Positions 23,647 through 34,591 of a DNA stretch of 64,000 nucleotides are shown here, one piece after another (the first letter of the stretch is position 1; every line of letters starts with the position of its first letter). This DNA is from Cladochytrium replicatum (taxonomy: Eukaryota; Chytridiomycota; Chytridiomycetes; Cladochytriales; Cladochytriaceae). Below the pieces are notes generated by a model that was given only the letters and a program-made list of their open reading frames with translations, was not told the origin of the DNA and did no database searches. The stretch covers positions 1 through 64,000 of the forward strand of contig JAHLKD010000149.1 in NCBI GenBank assembly GCA_025526935.1, given 5' to 3'. The position numbers and the translations under genes were made by a program.

Positions 23647-24765
23647 TCACCATGTTTTCGACCTCGAACTTCCAGACCGCGAAAGTGTCCCCACTACTGT
23701 TTCATTGTCGAAATCCCCGTCCTCGGGCGTCCGGCGCCTAGGATCTCCTTCTTCGTCTTGCAGTCTCTGCGCATCGCGCTGTTGTCCTCGATTCTCAAGT
23801 CCACCTCTGTGTCTGTCCTTGAGAAGGGTGGAGCAGCTGTTGAAGACTGCGCCAAGACAGGTCCCCACCGCCGCGGCCAATGCAAAGACTTGGCCAATTG
23901 TCCAGTTGTCGACTGCGCCGTTAGAGAGACGTTGACAAATCGTGAGATTCACGAACAGGGTCTTGAGACCGAGCAGGGCCAAATTGAAAATATCCAGCCA
24001 ATAGATCCGTTTGAGGCCGATTTTGCTAAGCAATCCGTTGTCGTCTTTCGGCAGGTCTTTAGTGGCGAACGATTCTTCGTACCATTTCAGAAGTTTCCGC
24101 TTGGTTGGTGGCCCAGTGATAAAGATCATTGCAAACCACTTGAACTTTGGGATGAAGACCAGTTGATCCATATCACCAGTCCGAAAGAAGTTGATCTCAA
24201 CGAGCTGCAGGATCGTCTGGGCAATGATAAAGGCAGCGAGTACGATTTGGACTATTCTGTAGCCGTCATCCAGCTTCAACTCGAACGATAAGATTCGCGC
24301 GTAGACCAGACCGGTGCAGCTGGCCTCTTTCAGCTCAAGTGGCATGATGGCCCAAACCCAAAGTTTCACAGCATTGTAGCCAATCCGGATGAGGTTTCTT
24401 GCGATGATGTGTATAGGTTCCCGGCTGATCACGTCGCTGCGAGCTTGCCCGGCAGCAAACCATAGGGAGGCGATATTCAAGGCGATGAGGGTGTTGATGG
24501 GATGGAGCTGATTTAGGGAGTATTTGATCGCGCATGCAATGATATAAGAGAGCGCAACCAGATGTGCTGTGATTGTGTCGGGTTTCTGGTCCGCCGTCAA
24601 CCAAAGCAGAACAGGGAAGTAAGCAGCCACCATGAAGGCAGTGCGAGCACCGATGCCGAAGAGATCAGGCTCCAATGCAAAGTCAAGTTCACACATTGGC
24701 TTCTCAGAGCGAGACGTATTAGCATTTTGCAATCCCAAATTGTTAGTAGTTCCTACCGCGCTCAT
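23647..24765 (-). CDS. Unrecognised multispan membrane protein
   Basis: Single exon, 372 residues. After a short polar N-terminus comes CELDFALEPDLFGIGARTAF, followed by about seven hydrophobic segments: FMVAAYFPVLLWLTA, LVALSYIIACAIK, TLIALNIASLWFAAG, IGYNAVKLWVWAIMPLEL, IVQIVLAAFIIAQTILQLV, IFNLALLGLKTLFVNL and IGQVFALAAAVGTCLGAVF. A charged cytoplasmic-type tail (GGLENRGQQRD...) ends it. The N-terminal pattern Gly-x-Gly-x-Arg before the first helix recalls uncharacterised fungal integral membrane proteins, but I cannot name the family. It is not detectably related to the 7TM trio at 3.5-12 kb. Location in a membrane is the only supported statement. Confidence 0.8.
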   Translation of the reverse strand: MSAVGTTNNLGLQNANTSRSEKPMCELDFALEPDLFGIGARTAFMVAAYFPVLLWLTADQKPDTITAHLVALSYIIACAIKYSLNQLHPINTLIALNIASLWFAAGQARSDVISREPIHIIARNLIRIGYNAVKLWVWAIMPLELKEASCTGLVYARILSFELKLDDGYRIVQIVLAAFIIAQTILQLVEINFFRTGDMDQLVFIPKFKWFAMIFITGPPTKRKLLKWYEESFATKDLPKDDNGLLSKIGLKRIYWLDIFNLALLGLKTLFVNLTICQRLSNGAVDNWTIGQVFALAAAVGTCLGAVFNSCSTLLKDRHRGGLENRGQQRDAQRLQDEEGDPRRRTPEDGDFDNETVVGTLSRSGSSRSKTW

Positions 24766-25269
24766 TGAATGTAGGAAGGAATTTGCCTTCTACTGGAAAA
24801 GGGGCCTGGTTTTATATAAGAAAGTGAGGGTTTACGGGTGACTTAGCTTTGTTAAGGATTGAATTTCTATTGGAAAAAATTCATGGTGATACCGATGAAA
24901 AAGAGGATGAAAAGGAAAACAGTAAAAAAAGCAAAGAGTACTAGGAATTAAGGGTTCTTCGTCGGTGGAGTCGCAAAACGCCATTTGCGAAAGGATGAAG
25001 GGCAACAATTGTCAGCATTATATTGAACGAGTGGGCTAGGTCATCCCGACCTGAACTGTTGATCTTCGGCTTTCAGCTGGAGCAATCACATTCACAACAT
25101 CCATTGAAACTCGTCACGCTGTTTGTACGTGGAACTTCAGGGCCTGAGCTGAACTTCCCCATGTTCAACTGTGCCCTCGGTTGGGACCCCATCAAAGTTA
25201 CTGAACATACGTCGAATATTTCAAAAAAGAAATTTGTATATGTGTTGTTCCATCTCTTCCTCCTCTCAT
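24766..25269. other. Intergenic spacer
   Basis: About 500 bp between the start of the membrane protein gene and the stop of the enoyl-CoA hydratase gene, both on the minus strand. A-rich tracts occur at 24880-24940. No gene, RNA or repeat is seen. Confidence 0.5.
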
Positions 25270-26259
25270 TTAGAAGTCCTTGAATGTTGCAGTGCGTTTG
25301 TTAGCCACAGCATCAAGACCTTCTTTGAAATCCTCGCTGGCGTATGCAATCGCCTGGGTATCTGCCTCTCTCGCCAATCCTCTCTCGATCCCGTCCTCCC
25401 ACCTCATCCGAAGTGTCTTTGTAACAGCCCTGACAGCGACTGGACTATTCTCTGCAATCTCCTTTGCGATTCTAAGTGCAGACTCGAGCGGATCATCAGC
25501 GGTTCGAAGTACAAGACCCATGTCTTTTGCTTCGGATGCAGGGATGAGACGACCTGTAAGAAGGAGGTAGGCTGCGTTTTGGTGGGAGAGGAGGTATGGG
25601 AGAAGATGGCTTCCGGCCATTCCTGGTGTCAAACCAAGCTTGACAAAATTGAGACCGAGCTTTGCATTCGGGTGCGCAATCCTCATGTCGCATGCGAGGG
25701 CCAAGCACAGACCCGCACCAACCGCTGTAAAAATGATTTTGGCATCAGCACAACCCTGTCAGTGCTTGGTGATATCGCACTGACCATGACCGTTAATGGC
25801 AGCCAATGTTGGGACCCCAATCTGCCTGATACTCGTAAGATACAGATCGTAAAAGTCTCTCATGACTTGCACATTCCGTGCTGGCGTTGTGTTTGCACGC
25901 TCGCGCAGGAAATCAAAGTCTCCACCTGCCGAGAAAGCACGATCGCCGGCACCGGTCAGCACCACTGTACGCACGGAATTATCTCGAGACAATGTTTCAC
26001 AAGCGGCTTTGAAGCTGCGTCCAAGGCTGGAGGTGAGGGGATTCATTGGAGGGCTGTTCAAGGTGAGGACGGCGACCCCATTATCCTGGTGGTGGAGCAC
26101 GACATCGTCGGATCGATCGTTTTTCGTTGAGTCAGACAGGCACCGCACAAAGGATCTCGGATGGGCGATGCATGATAATGGTCCGGCAGCATTTCCGAGT
26201 CCGAGTCTGCCAGCCCACAAGAATGATATCATGATGAAAATATACACCTGCACGACCAC
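25270..26259 (-). CDS. Enoyl-CoA hydratase/isomerase family protein
   Basis: Two exons, 26259-25785 and 25724-25270, joined in phase 1, give 309 residues. The hydrophobic, Arg-containing N-terminus (about 40 residues) could be a mitochondrial presequence; a second Met at residue 10 is an alternative start. The crotonase fold signature is present: AVLTLNSPPMNPL, AFSAGGDFDFLRE (first oxyanion-hole strand), INGHAVGAGLCLALACDMRI (second), then KLGLNFVKLGLTPGMAGSH and LLTGRLIPASEAKDMGLV. The two catalytic glutamates of classical hydratases (in LPE-x-x-L-G and A-x-E-x-x-L-T-G) appear as Asn-Phe and Tyr. The protein may therefore be an isomerase, hydrolase or other crotonase member rather than a true hydratase. 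The gene is head-to-head with the F-box gene, 113 bp apart. Confidence 0.85.
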
Positions 26260-26372
26260 GCGTTAAGGTGTGGGGTCATGGTGACTGTGGAGTGAAAAAT
26301 AAAGCGGGAGGAACTGGATAGCATCGCATCGCATCGCGGAGAAATAGCACCGAGAAGAACAAGAGCGAGAGA
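26260..26372. promoter_or_regulatory. Short divergent promoter region
   Basis: Only 113 bp separate the ATG of the crotonase gene (minus) and the ATG of the F-box gene (plus), so both 5' leaders and core promoters must overlap here. A run of GCATC-type pentamers (ATCGCATCGCATCGCGG at about 26322-26338) is the only visible motif. Promoter function is inferred from position. Confidence 0.5.
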
Positions 26373-29198
26373 ATGCCTCAGAGCACTTCGCACTCGAGTC
26401 GCACAGACGTGCTGCTCAAGACAATCGAACGTTGCACGAGAGTCATCCAGTTGCTCAAACACGGAGAAACACCATCAGCTGAACAACTGGACGAGGCTGA
26501 TATAGCTTGTCGGCTGTGTCTCGAGCTGTATCCCAAAGGTACTTTGGTGTTGTTATCTCATTGACGCTTGATACGAGAAGCTACTATTACAGACCACCGC
26601 TCAAGAAATAGGTACGCATCTCAAAAGGCTGCCTCTCACCGATCGAGTTCGCAACCGGGACAAAGCGTGCAAAATACCCTCCCTTCCGTCTCAGACTCCG
26701 ATGCGGAGGAGCAGGATGAAGCTTATGCGCTTTCGAATCAATCGAATCAACATGCTTCAGTTCACGATTCTGTGACGTCCACGTCAAATGAGGAGACTCG
26801 TTCTCTCCGTGAAACGAGGAGAGGCACTCCAGCACCCACTGAGCAGATGAGAGAGGACGACGAGAGTGTAGCAGAACCAACTACTTCGAGGTCTGCTTCT
26901 CCGACCTTGGCTCAATTTCAAACACAATTTTCGCCTGCAGTTTCAAGTGTTCCAAGGGAAGTGTGCCAACCTCCACGCCAGAATGAGCTTCAACACTATA
27001 ATGAAGATTCCCCTCGATTGGGATTGGGATCTAACCAGCACAAAAATATTCACCAAATGGATACGGCTTACAGACCAGCGCCATCGAGGATCTACCCAGA
27101 CAGCGTTTACGCACAAGATAGCTTTACGAACGGTGATTTCCGCCCGAGTCGGAGATACTGGGATCCGCACTTCCCCCGTCCGATTTCAACTCCTTATGAG
27201 CGGAATGATATACCACCGCCTTTCGAAAACCTACCGTACATGTCCCCTGCACCACCTCCGCCTCCGCCGCCGAACTCAACTTATTCGCCACAATACCGAC
27301 CAAATCCGATCCCGCCATCAAGATACGATGATCCCTATCGTCACATTTGGAATGAATTTTATCCACCCCAAATCGTGTACTCTCATCCAGCTTTTCATGA
27401 TCACCGCTTCATCGGCTCAGCGAACCCTGGAAGCCCGCCGTACTACTCGATCCATCATGTTCAAAACCACGATCACCTCCTTGAACCCACTTATCAGAGT
27501 TTTGATCGAACTAATACTTCGAATGGTCGTGAAAGAGGCAGTGTTTATCTCCCGACTTACGACATGAACAGAGGCGTCCGTGATTCACGGCAGCTCGAGT
27601 GGAATACCCCTGGGAATGATCCTCACCTCTACTCGACCGACCCTCGATTAACACTCAATCCGCCTCCACACAATCGTCGCCACACCTCTCCCTCCTCTTC
27701 GTCTCAATACAACACCGTTCATCGTCGCCAACAGTATCAACCTCATTTTAAACGCCCGCGGCCGCCTCCCACCGCTTCCCGCCTCCCCTCCGAAGTCCTA
27801 ACTCTGATCTTCTCCTTCCTCCGCAACCCGCTCCCGCTCATGAGCGTCTCTGCGCAAACAGCCCAGCGCGCGCGCGAGCAAATGGCCTTGTACTCCTGCA
27901 TGCGCGTCGCGCGGTCATGGCGCGACCCGAGCGCACTCGTAATGTGGCGCGACCCGCATATCGTCGACAAGACCGAGCTGACCAAACTGATCCTGTGCAT
28001 TCGATTCACGAAGATGCGTGGGCCGGATCGGCGGGTTTACAGGTGGGCGTACCCGCCGTTCGTGCAAAACATCACAAGGCTGGATCTAAGAGAAATTGTT
28101 TTCACCGAGCCGGAAGATTCATCGTTGTTGAAGGTCATTGCGAACACGCCGATGCCGAGGCTACGTGTTTTGAGGCTGAGATTTGTGCAGTGCGACGAGG
28201 GGACGGTCGAGAGGATGCTGCATGGGAGGGAAGTGAGGTATTTGTCGTTGTTTGTGACGGGAGGGAGCGTGCAGAGGAGTTTGGGTGCGTTGAGGAGCGT
28301 TTCGAGTAACGTTGAGGCCGGTGTGGGTGATGAAAGCATGGCCGTCATGACCGAGAAGCCGCAGCTCAAGGTGTCGATGAGTCGCCTACGCGGGCTCGAT
28401 CTCTACCAAAGTGAGTCCGCAATACCAAAAACAAGAATCATTCTCTTCCAAAAGTACTCATTGTGTGTCTTTCGTGTGCTTTTAGTCAAATACTCTCGCA
28501 TGCGGGACTTGTTCAACCTTGCATCAATGAGCCTCAGTAGCTCACTCCGTTACCTTAACCTCGGGCGCACCTGGATCCCGGACACCATCGTAACCTCGAT
28601 CGTCCATACCTCGCCCAACCTCGAAAGCATCTGGCTCGAAGAGAACGGCTCGCTGACCGACGTGTCCATCCACGCCATCGCACAGACCTGCGGCAGCCTT
28701 CGCGTCCTCAAGCTCAGAAACTGCTCACGCATAACCGACGCCGCGATCACCGAGATCGCGCTCCGCTGTCCGCGCCTCGAGGCCCTCGGGATCTCGTACA
28801 CCCGCTGCACGGACGCGAGTCTGCTCACCCTCGCGGAAAACTCTGAGAACCTGCACACGCTTTTCATCAACGATCTGGCGCTCTGTGATGAAAAAGCGAT
28901 CGTGGAGGTGTGTAGGATGCGCGGGGACCGGTTGAGGACGCTGGGGATGTGCGGGCTCGATGCGGTGGTCGGGGACAATGTGCTGGATGTGATTGTAGAG
29001 TGTTGCGCTGTGCTGGAGCAGTTGGATGTTGGGGGCTGCGCGGTCACGGAGGCGGGGTTGAGAAGAGTTGCGGAGGGATGTAGGAGATTAAGGACGTGTG
29101 CGGTGGACGAAGATAAGTTGACTGCAGAGTTTATGAGGTGCCTGAGGACGATGAGGATATCGACGGATCAGTTTTGGCTTGAGCCTCCGATGTTTTAA
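26373..29198 (+). CDS. F-box/leucine-rich-repeat protein
   Basis: Three exons, 26373-26538, 26593-28410 and 28486-29198, joined in phase 1 twice, give 898 residues. Residues about 60-445 are low-complexity (Pro/Ser/Tyr/His-rich, with PAPPPPPPPNS). An F-box begins near 450 (RLPSEVLTLIFSFLRNPL...) and ends with VARSWRDPSALVMWRDP. The C-terminal third is a series of AMN1-type LRRs such as NLESIWLEENGSLTDVSIHA, LRVLKLRNCSRITDAAITEI and LEQLDVGGCAVTEAGLRRV. F-box proteins of this kind are substrate receptors of SCF ubiquitin ligases; the LRRs would bind the target, which is unknown. The second intron is 75 nt, a multiple of three and stop-free, so its retention would add 25 residues. Confidence 0.9.
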
Positions 29199-29335
29199 GG
29201 GTTGGAGAGTGGGTTGAACGTTGTTGGGTGCTTTGAACCTTTGCAATCGAGATATATTATTCGTTTCAAATTACTGTCGTACAGTTTTGCTTTTGGTTTT
29301 GGTGAGAATCGCAGGAAGTCATAATATTACATTGT

Positions 29336-30289
29336 CTATTTCGAAGAATCTCCAATCTTTGAAAACAGGGTGATGCTGTCTTCAAAGTGTTGCTAGCAGC
29401 AATCACGGTCAGCAAAGTCCAGCCTAACTATCTTCCCAGAAAGAGACATACGTGCATCAGACTCGATAAGTAGTAGAACGGAGCATCGACTTCGGTGTTG
29501 TTTGCCTGGCGTGATCAGAATCTCAACCATCTAAATTGTTCACTGTTGGAATGTGTCCCTCACCGCCGAGCATTCAAAGTACCCCAAACCGTTTGCCTTT
29601 GCAAACTCCTCGCCCTGAGCCGTGGTTACGACCCTTCGAAATCCCTGATCCGTCTTATTCGCAACAACCACACCTTCAATGAACGAGTTGAAGCCCGTCG
29701 GGATATCTTTGCAAGAGGTTTGGTTTTCGATTACCATGAGTCGCCTTGCCGCTCTTCGCTTTTTTTGCGATCGAGAGCCATTTCGATAGGCACTTGAAAG
29801 ATTCCAGGTTGGTTACGTCGTACACGAGCACAAAACATCCCGCACCTTCGCACTATTTTGTTACAATCATTGGGGATTCAGTTCAATCTCGATTTTCGAC
29901 TCGAAAGCCTTGAGTCTACGTACATATCTGGGAATCATGTCAGCAAAGACCTCGTTTCCACCCATGTCAAAGAGGAAAAGCTCAACAGTGACGTTGAAAT
30001 CTGGGATGTTGACAACTTTGACCAAGATTTCTACTTGAATCGTCTTCCGACACACGAGTATGTAAGCTGATGAAAGAGAACCGGGAATATGCTGGTACCA
30101 TTGCATAATTTTTCTGGTATTGAGCCCCGTCGGAATGGAACACTTGGGCGATCGCGCTTTTGCCTACAGCCTGGTTTCCTATATATGCAATAAATTTGAT
30201 GGAGAGCTTGTGATATGTGATATAGAAAGCTTACCCAACAGTATGCATTTGTTTCGCAGGATCAGCTTGCGGTCGATAGCTGTGGGCAT
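29336..30289 (-). CDS. IFT27: Intraflagellar transport small GTPase, IFT27/RABL4 type
   Basis: Seven exons on the minus strand: 30289-30235, 30178-30099, 30043-29924, 29852-29735, 29706-29564, 29505-29452 and 29392-29336. They give 208 residues and all phases agree. G1 is LLGNQAVGKSA; VKVVNIPDFNVTVELFLFD leads to a G3 of DMGGNE; FVLVYDVTNLESF follows; the G4 motif is ANKTD; the G5 region is FECSA. The end APFYYLSSLMHQHF matches the helix after G5 in IFT27. As in IFT27, G3 has Gly-Gly-Asn where Ras has Gly-Gln, and no C-terminal prenylation cysteine is seen. IFT27 is an IFT-B subunit acting with IFT25 in flagellar trafficking and BBSome exit. The neighbour across the 46-bp divergent gap is also a probable flagellar gene. 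Confidence 0.86.
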
Positions 30290-30344
30290 ATTTTCTCTGG
30301 ATGGAAAGTTTCCGCAGCACGCGTTCCTGGCGAATATGCCCACA
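30281..30344. promoter_or_regulatory. 12-bp inverted repeat containing both divergent start codons
   Basis: AATATGCCCACA occurs at 30333-30344 on the plus strand and, as its exact complement TGTGGGCATATT, at 30281-30292. Each arm contains the start codon of one gene (30336 plus, 30289 minus), so both proteins begin Met-Pro-Thr. The 40-bp spacer must hold the shared core promoter and both leaders, or transcription starts inside the opposite gene. Sequence symmetry is observed; a regulatory role is inferred. Confidence 0.7.
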
Positions 30345-31882
30345 CCACCTGCAACGGCGAGAAACAGACCTGGATCAACGAGCGGTTTGAGCGGGCCCGC
30401 ATCTGGAGCTGGCGCTACCAAAAATCCCGCAAAATCTAGTGATCCAAAAACGAAGCCAGATCCCGCCGCTTCAAAGAAAGGAAAGAAGGTTGCAAGGCAA
30501 TAGACGCCGGATTTCGGAAACATTTTACTCATTTCGGGAGAATAGGACGATGCACCACAGGCACAGCTTCCATCTGCTGATGAAAAGACACTTTTGACCA
30601 ACCCGGACGCGTCGCCGCTCACTTGGTCGGTACTGACGCCAAGTCAGTTGGCGGATATTGAAGGCAGCACAGTGGAGCTGGGTTTAGCGTGAGTGGTACC
30701 GTTCTTTCTTACAAATATCCAAATCATTTTTATTTTCTAAGTAAGCTGGGTTCATGCATGGGACTTTCGGCATGGAAGGAAGACTTGCAAAGCAATGCCG
30801 CGCTGTCATTCCATTACAGTAACGTCCAGTAAATTCATTCCACCTTTCATGCTTAGATTCATTTACTAACACATTACAACAGATTTTCAAAAGAGAACAA
30901 CTTTACTCCGGAGCAGACGGCTGCACTTTTATCGATCATGAAATTCACCGTGGATAAATCAATCGGTAAGGAGAGCCAATAAATTCATCGCGTCGCCCTC
31001 TTTGATTAGTTTATGATGCGATGAAGAAAAGGGACTCACCATGAGCGAATCGTTGAGCATGTTCAAGCAGCTGTTGTTGAGCCATAATCGATCGCCATCG
31101 ACGAGATGCACGGGTGGATCTGTCGCCGAGAGTGGCGGACCGACGTGGGATTTATTCGGAACTCCCGAGACAAAAGCAGTGATGAAGTTGGCCATGAGCA
31201 CGTAAATATGTTTCATCAAGTCGTCTCCCAATATGCGCTTTCCTAAATACAAATTCACAACCAAGAATCTTCCAGCATTACAGGCTGTACCAAGCAGTCT
31301 TCTCAACCGAACAGGAGAAGGAAGTGATAAAGTGCACCGTCAGCATTGAGAAACCGTTCGTAGCCGGATCCTTCTTTCCCGACAAACCACGACTCTCCAA
31401 AAGCGCACAGTCTGCAGCAGAGGTGTCTTGGAGGGTATCGACCACCGTCAGATCTGTCGCGATGTCAGCAGCAAGGTTAAATTCAAGCGAGTCACTGTGG
31501 AAAACGAACAGCATCGAGATTCCAAATGTGGACGGGGAGCCTTTCCTACCGCCACTTTCGGAGGCGATCACAATGGAACAATTCGAAGCTGAAGTGGCAC
31601 GGCTCAAAGAGAAAGAGGAGAAGGAGAGACTGGAGCGCGAAAGGCGGGAGGAAGAGCGCAGAAACAGTAAGCGGGGCTGTTTGAGGAACACATTGCGTAT
31701 GATTTTTTAACGTTCCAAAAGGCACGAGTCCGTTTGATGTTCTAAGTAGCGATGAGATCAAGCAAGTGGTGACGGAAACAATCCAGGCTGTGTTTATGAA
31801 GCTTGCGGAAGAGATGGACAGGGTTTTGGAAGAGCAGAGATTGCGACATGCAGCTCTGCTGGCAAAGATTGCGGGGCAGTAA
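30336..31882 (+). CDS. Probable axonemal C1a-32/CLAMP (CABCOCO1-like) protein
   Basis: Six exons, 30336-30488, 30546-30688, 30883-30965, 31027-31201, 31284-31666 and 31722-31882, give 365 residues, in phase throughout. The first 50 residues are Pro/Ala/Lys-rich. The middle (LTWSVLTPSQLADIEGSTVE; FTPEQTAALLSIMKFTVDK; FKQLLLSHNRS; DLFGTPETKAVMKLAMST; LYQAVFSTEQEKEV) and the segment PFLPPLSEAITMEQFEAEVA resemble the CLAMP family of flagellar central-pair C1a proteins. Two helical, coiled-coil-like regions end the protein (LKEKEEKERLERERREEE; KLAEEMDRVLEEQRLRH). The exon-4 acceptor (ATGAAG) and the exon 4/5 joint are the weakest points; a short exon could be missing. The assignment rests on pattern and on IFT27 as divergent neighbour. 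Confidence 0.6.
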
Positions 31883-32479
31883 CAGAGAATGGGTTCTAAG
31901 ATTAACATGCAAAACAGGTTCGCTGTTGCTTTCCTGGTAACGCGAGATTGTGCGTAGGATTGCCGCCGCCCACACGTCTTGGTAACCTGTTGAAGTACTT
32001 GTCATTATAAAAAATATGTGTCGAAAAAATACGAACTTGTCCTTTGACTTTTGATCTCGATCTGTCTACTCTGAATCTGATTATTATTAGATAATATTAT
32101 ATCATTAAAACATCCGATAGTTCTCATGGCACTCTAACTATGCTCAACAATACAACACTCATCAGTTAACCAAGCCGTGTGTGGAAGCTCGGAAGATTGA
32201 GTTTGAAAAGGGGAGGTTGGACGTTGTGTTTTCCTTTGGTCAGTAGGGTTTGCTCTGTATGATATTTCAAAGAATCACCCTCAAACACAAACAGGAAGAA
32301 GCATTCGATTTTGAAAAGGAACAAGGTTGGGGCGGATGCTAAAACATTTTGGACTGAGAAATGAAAGTACTGAGTGAATCATAAGAGGTGCATCATCTGC
32401 TTGCCAACAATCAAACAATTTAAACTGAAGAAATTGCTAGCAAAATTCAATGTCTCGAAGTTGAAAAAAACAATACTCC
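31883..32479. other. Intergenic region
   Basis: AT-rich sequence follows the stop of the C1a-32-like gene. Nothing beyond the expected 3' end is recognisable before LINE-like sequence begins at about 32.5 kb. Confidence 0.5.
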
Positions 32480-34200
32480 ATTTAGTGATGTACGAAAAGA
32501 AAGACGAAGAAAGGAACACAACGTTTGGTGGAGGAAAGCAAGAAGTGGATCAAGATGTTTCTAGAGAAAGAAGACAAGGTCCAAACTAAGAGCTCAAATA
32601 GAAGACAAACATAAATGATTGGCAACAACAAAAGTGTTATCAGGAAGAAGTGGCAGGCGAGAAAGAACAGATTTTGCAGGGGCAAAGGAAAAATGGTGGC
32701 TGTCTGCAAACTGTTCACAAACCATAAGTGCTTCTTGCATCTCTGCACAGGATTTAGCAATAATGGCTAAATTGTCAGCATAAAGGAAAGCTTTGTTACG
32801 TGGTGCACAGGGATAAATACTGTGAGTGATGGGCTAATGGACGAAGAAGGGATAGTAAAGGAAGAATGAAGGTGATGTAAAGCAAAAGGACTTAAAATTG
32901 AAGCGGGGAAGAGGGAAAGTGTCTGAAAGCAATTTGCAACAACAACCTTGGAAGAATAAGAGTCAAAATTGATTGTAAAACAGCAACAAGAGGTAAGGAA
33001 CTCCTCTTGAATGCTGATCAAAGTAAACCGTGGTAACTGGTGTCATATGCAGATGTATGTCTAAAACATCAACACTTCACGGTGACTTTTCATGGATTGC
33101 ACAGGAAATGTTAAAAACCAATGGCTTCTCCTGGCAGCGGTAGGGCGTGTTTAGCTGTGCCGTAGTTAGAACAACAGCTCCAGGTTCCGTCTCTTGGCCC
33201 AGTACCTGTTCTCCCAGGTGTGTGTATATGCCTAATAGTCAGGCAGGCTGTTTACCACCCAAGCTGGTCAGGCAACCAAGGAATGCTGTGGTCAACGACA
33301 TGGTTCAACTCCTATATTCAAGTGAACAGTGCCTGTGGTCAAAGACATTAGTCACATCAACTCAAAAGGACCAAGCCACACCACATCCACTAAATGCCAC
33401 ACTCACTCCACACAGAACCTGCCAAACATGGAAATAAATACATGAATAACAAGTCCATAAGTAAGAACGAAGAGGGATTGACAAAACAACTCTCATGTCA
33501 ACGAGAAAAGAGACAACCAAAAGGATAACCCATATAGCGAACAATATGATATTCTAGTTTTTAACAGGAAATACATACGTGAAGACCAAATACACACTCC
33601 AATCCTGTGCGAGTCGGCTGAAATCCAGCTTGGGCAGAATCAAGAGGGCATTGCTGACAATAGAAGTGGAAGAAGGGCACGTTCAAAATTTTGCGAGCAA
33701 CACAAGGAAGAGTGATGGGCTGGAATTAGTAATATCTCAAATATGTTCTTTCCAAACTGGGTGAAGCAGACCAAGATTCCACAAATCGGGTGTTAAACTA
33801 CAGCGAAAAATGGCGGTATACAGCTGCAGGTAGAGAGGAGCTAAAATGGCACCAAGCGGGAAGAAAAGGTCAGCAAGCAATTAATCATCACCTGGAGCAG
33901 AACTGAAAGGGCATGCCGGAATAGCCAGAACAAATGATTCAACAGTGAGTGGAAGCTGAACGTCAGTAGGCACAAGGGTGACCCACAGGATCAGGAGGAA
34001 TATCTGTAGGGGTAAACAGACACAAAATGATCAGAAGAGAGGCTTTATCAAAATCCAACCCATTGGCTGACACACGAAAGTTAACACACCGAACATGAGA
34101 AATACATTGCAACAGAATAGGAGCTGAAGAGGAGGATAGGTTGTCAAAAAACTCTTTCAGCAAGATGTTTCTGAGAGTGAGCATGAAGTGAACTGAAAAT
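32480..34200 (-). mobile_element. Decayed LINE-type retrotransposon (reverse transcriptase region)
   Basis: On the minus strand, pieces of a non-LTR reverse transcriptase can be read in changing frames. One is a QAGF block (AQAGFQPTRTGLECVFGL, about 33590-33650). Another is the catalytic strand AFLYADNLAIIAKSCAEM (about 32742-32800, with ADN for ADD). It is followed by FSFAPAKS. Stops and frameshifts lie between them, so no protein is encoded. The plus strand is strikingly purine-rich here, as expected for the complement of such an element. A 90-bp segment (33113-33205) recurs inverted near 825-917. Confidence 0.65.
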
Positions 34201-34286
34201 TATGTGTTAGTGGTACGTAGTCGATCATGCAGGACTGGCAAAAAGTTGGTCATCAGGATTTGAGTGGGAAAATTAAGAGTAATCAT

Positions 34287-34591
34287 GAAAAGCAGCCATA
34301 GCCTGGGGCCTCAACACAAGCGGCTCCAGTAGCACCAAACCGCAGGAGAAAAAACATACGTATCCAAGACAAGTTGCTCTTATCGTTGAAGTTCCCACTG
34401 GGAAATGGACGAATGTAAGCGTGCGTGATGCAGCAAACGGAAGCGATGTCCGACAGATTCGATGGCTAAATCTGTTTGGGGCTCCGAGACTCGCTAAACC
34501 TCTGGCTGTACTGCGAGTGCACAACTTTTCGGAGAGTGTGACAACGGAGACGGACTTGCCCATACAAGTTACTAGCCGACATCGCCTATGA
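34287..34591 (+). other. Orphan open frame, possible exon
   Basis: A stop-free frame of about 100 codons without an ATG has protein-like composition (QVALIVEVPTGKWTNVSVRD; LFGAPRLAKPLAVLRVHNF). It ends at a TGA. It may be an exon of an unassembled gene or a gene remnant. A minus-strand frame at 34610-34831 and a plus-strand piece near 34710-34750 also look protein-like, but I could not splice them. No family is recognised. Confidence 0.25.

Noticed and set aside
24766-24850. Extension of the multispan membrane protein upstream of 24765
   Set aside because: No conserved-looking residues upstream; the Met at 24765 followed by a polar N-terminus is a sufficient start.
30120-30335. Upstream extension of the C1a-32-like frame (MSPVGMEHLGDRAF...)
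   Set aside because: It overlaps conserved IFT27 exons on the other strand and is therefore antisense reading; the start at 30336 fits better.
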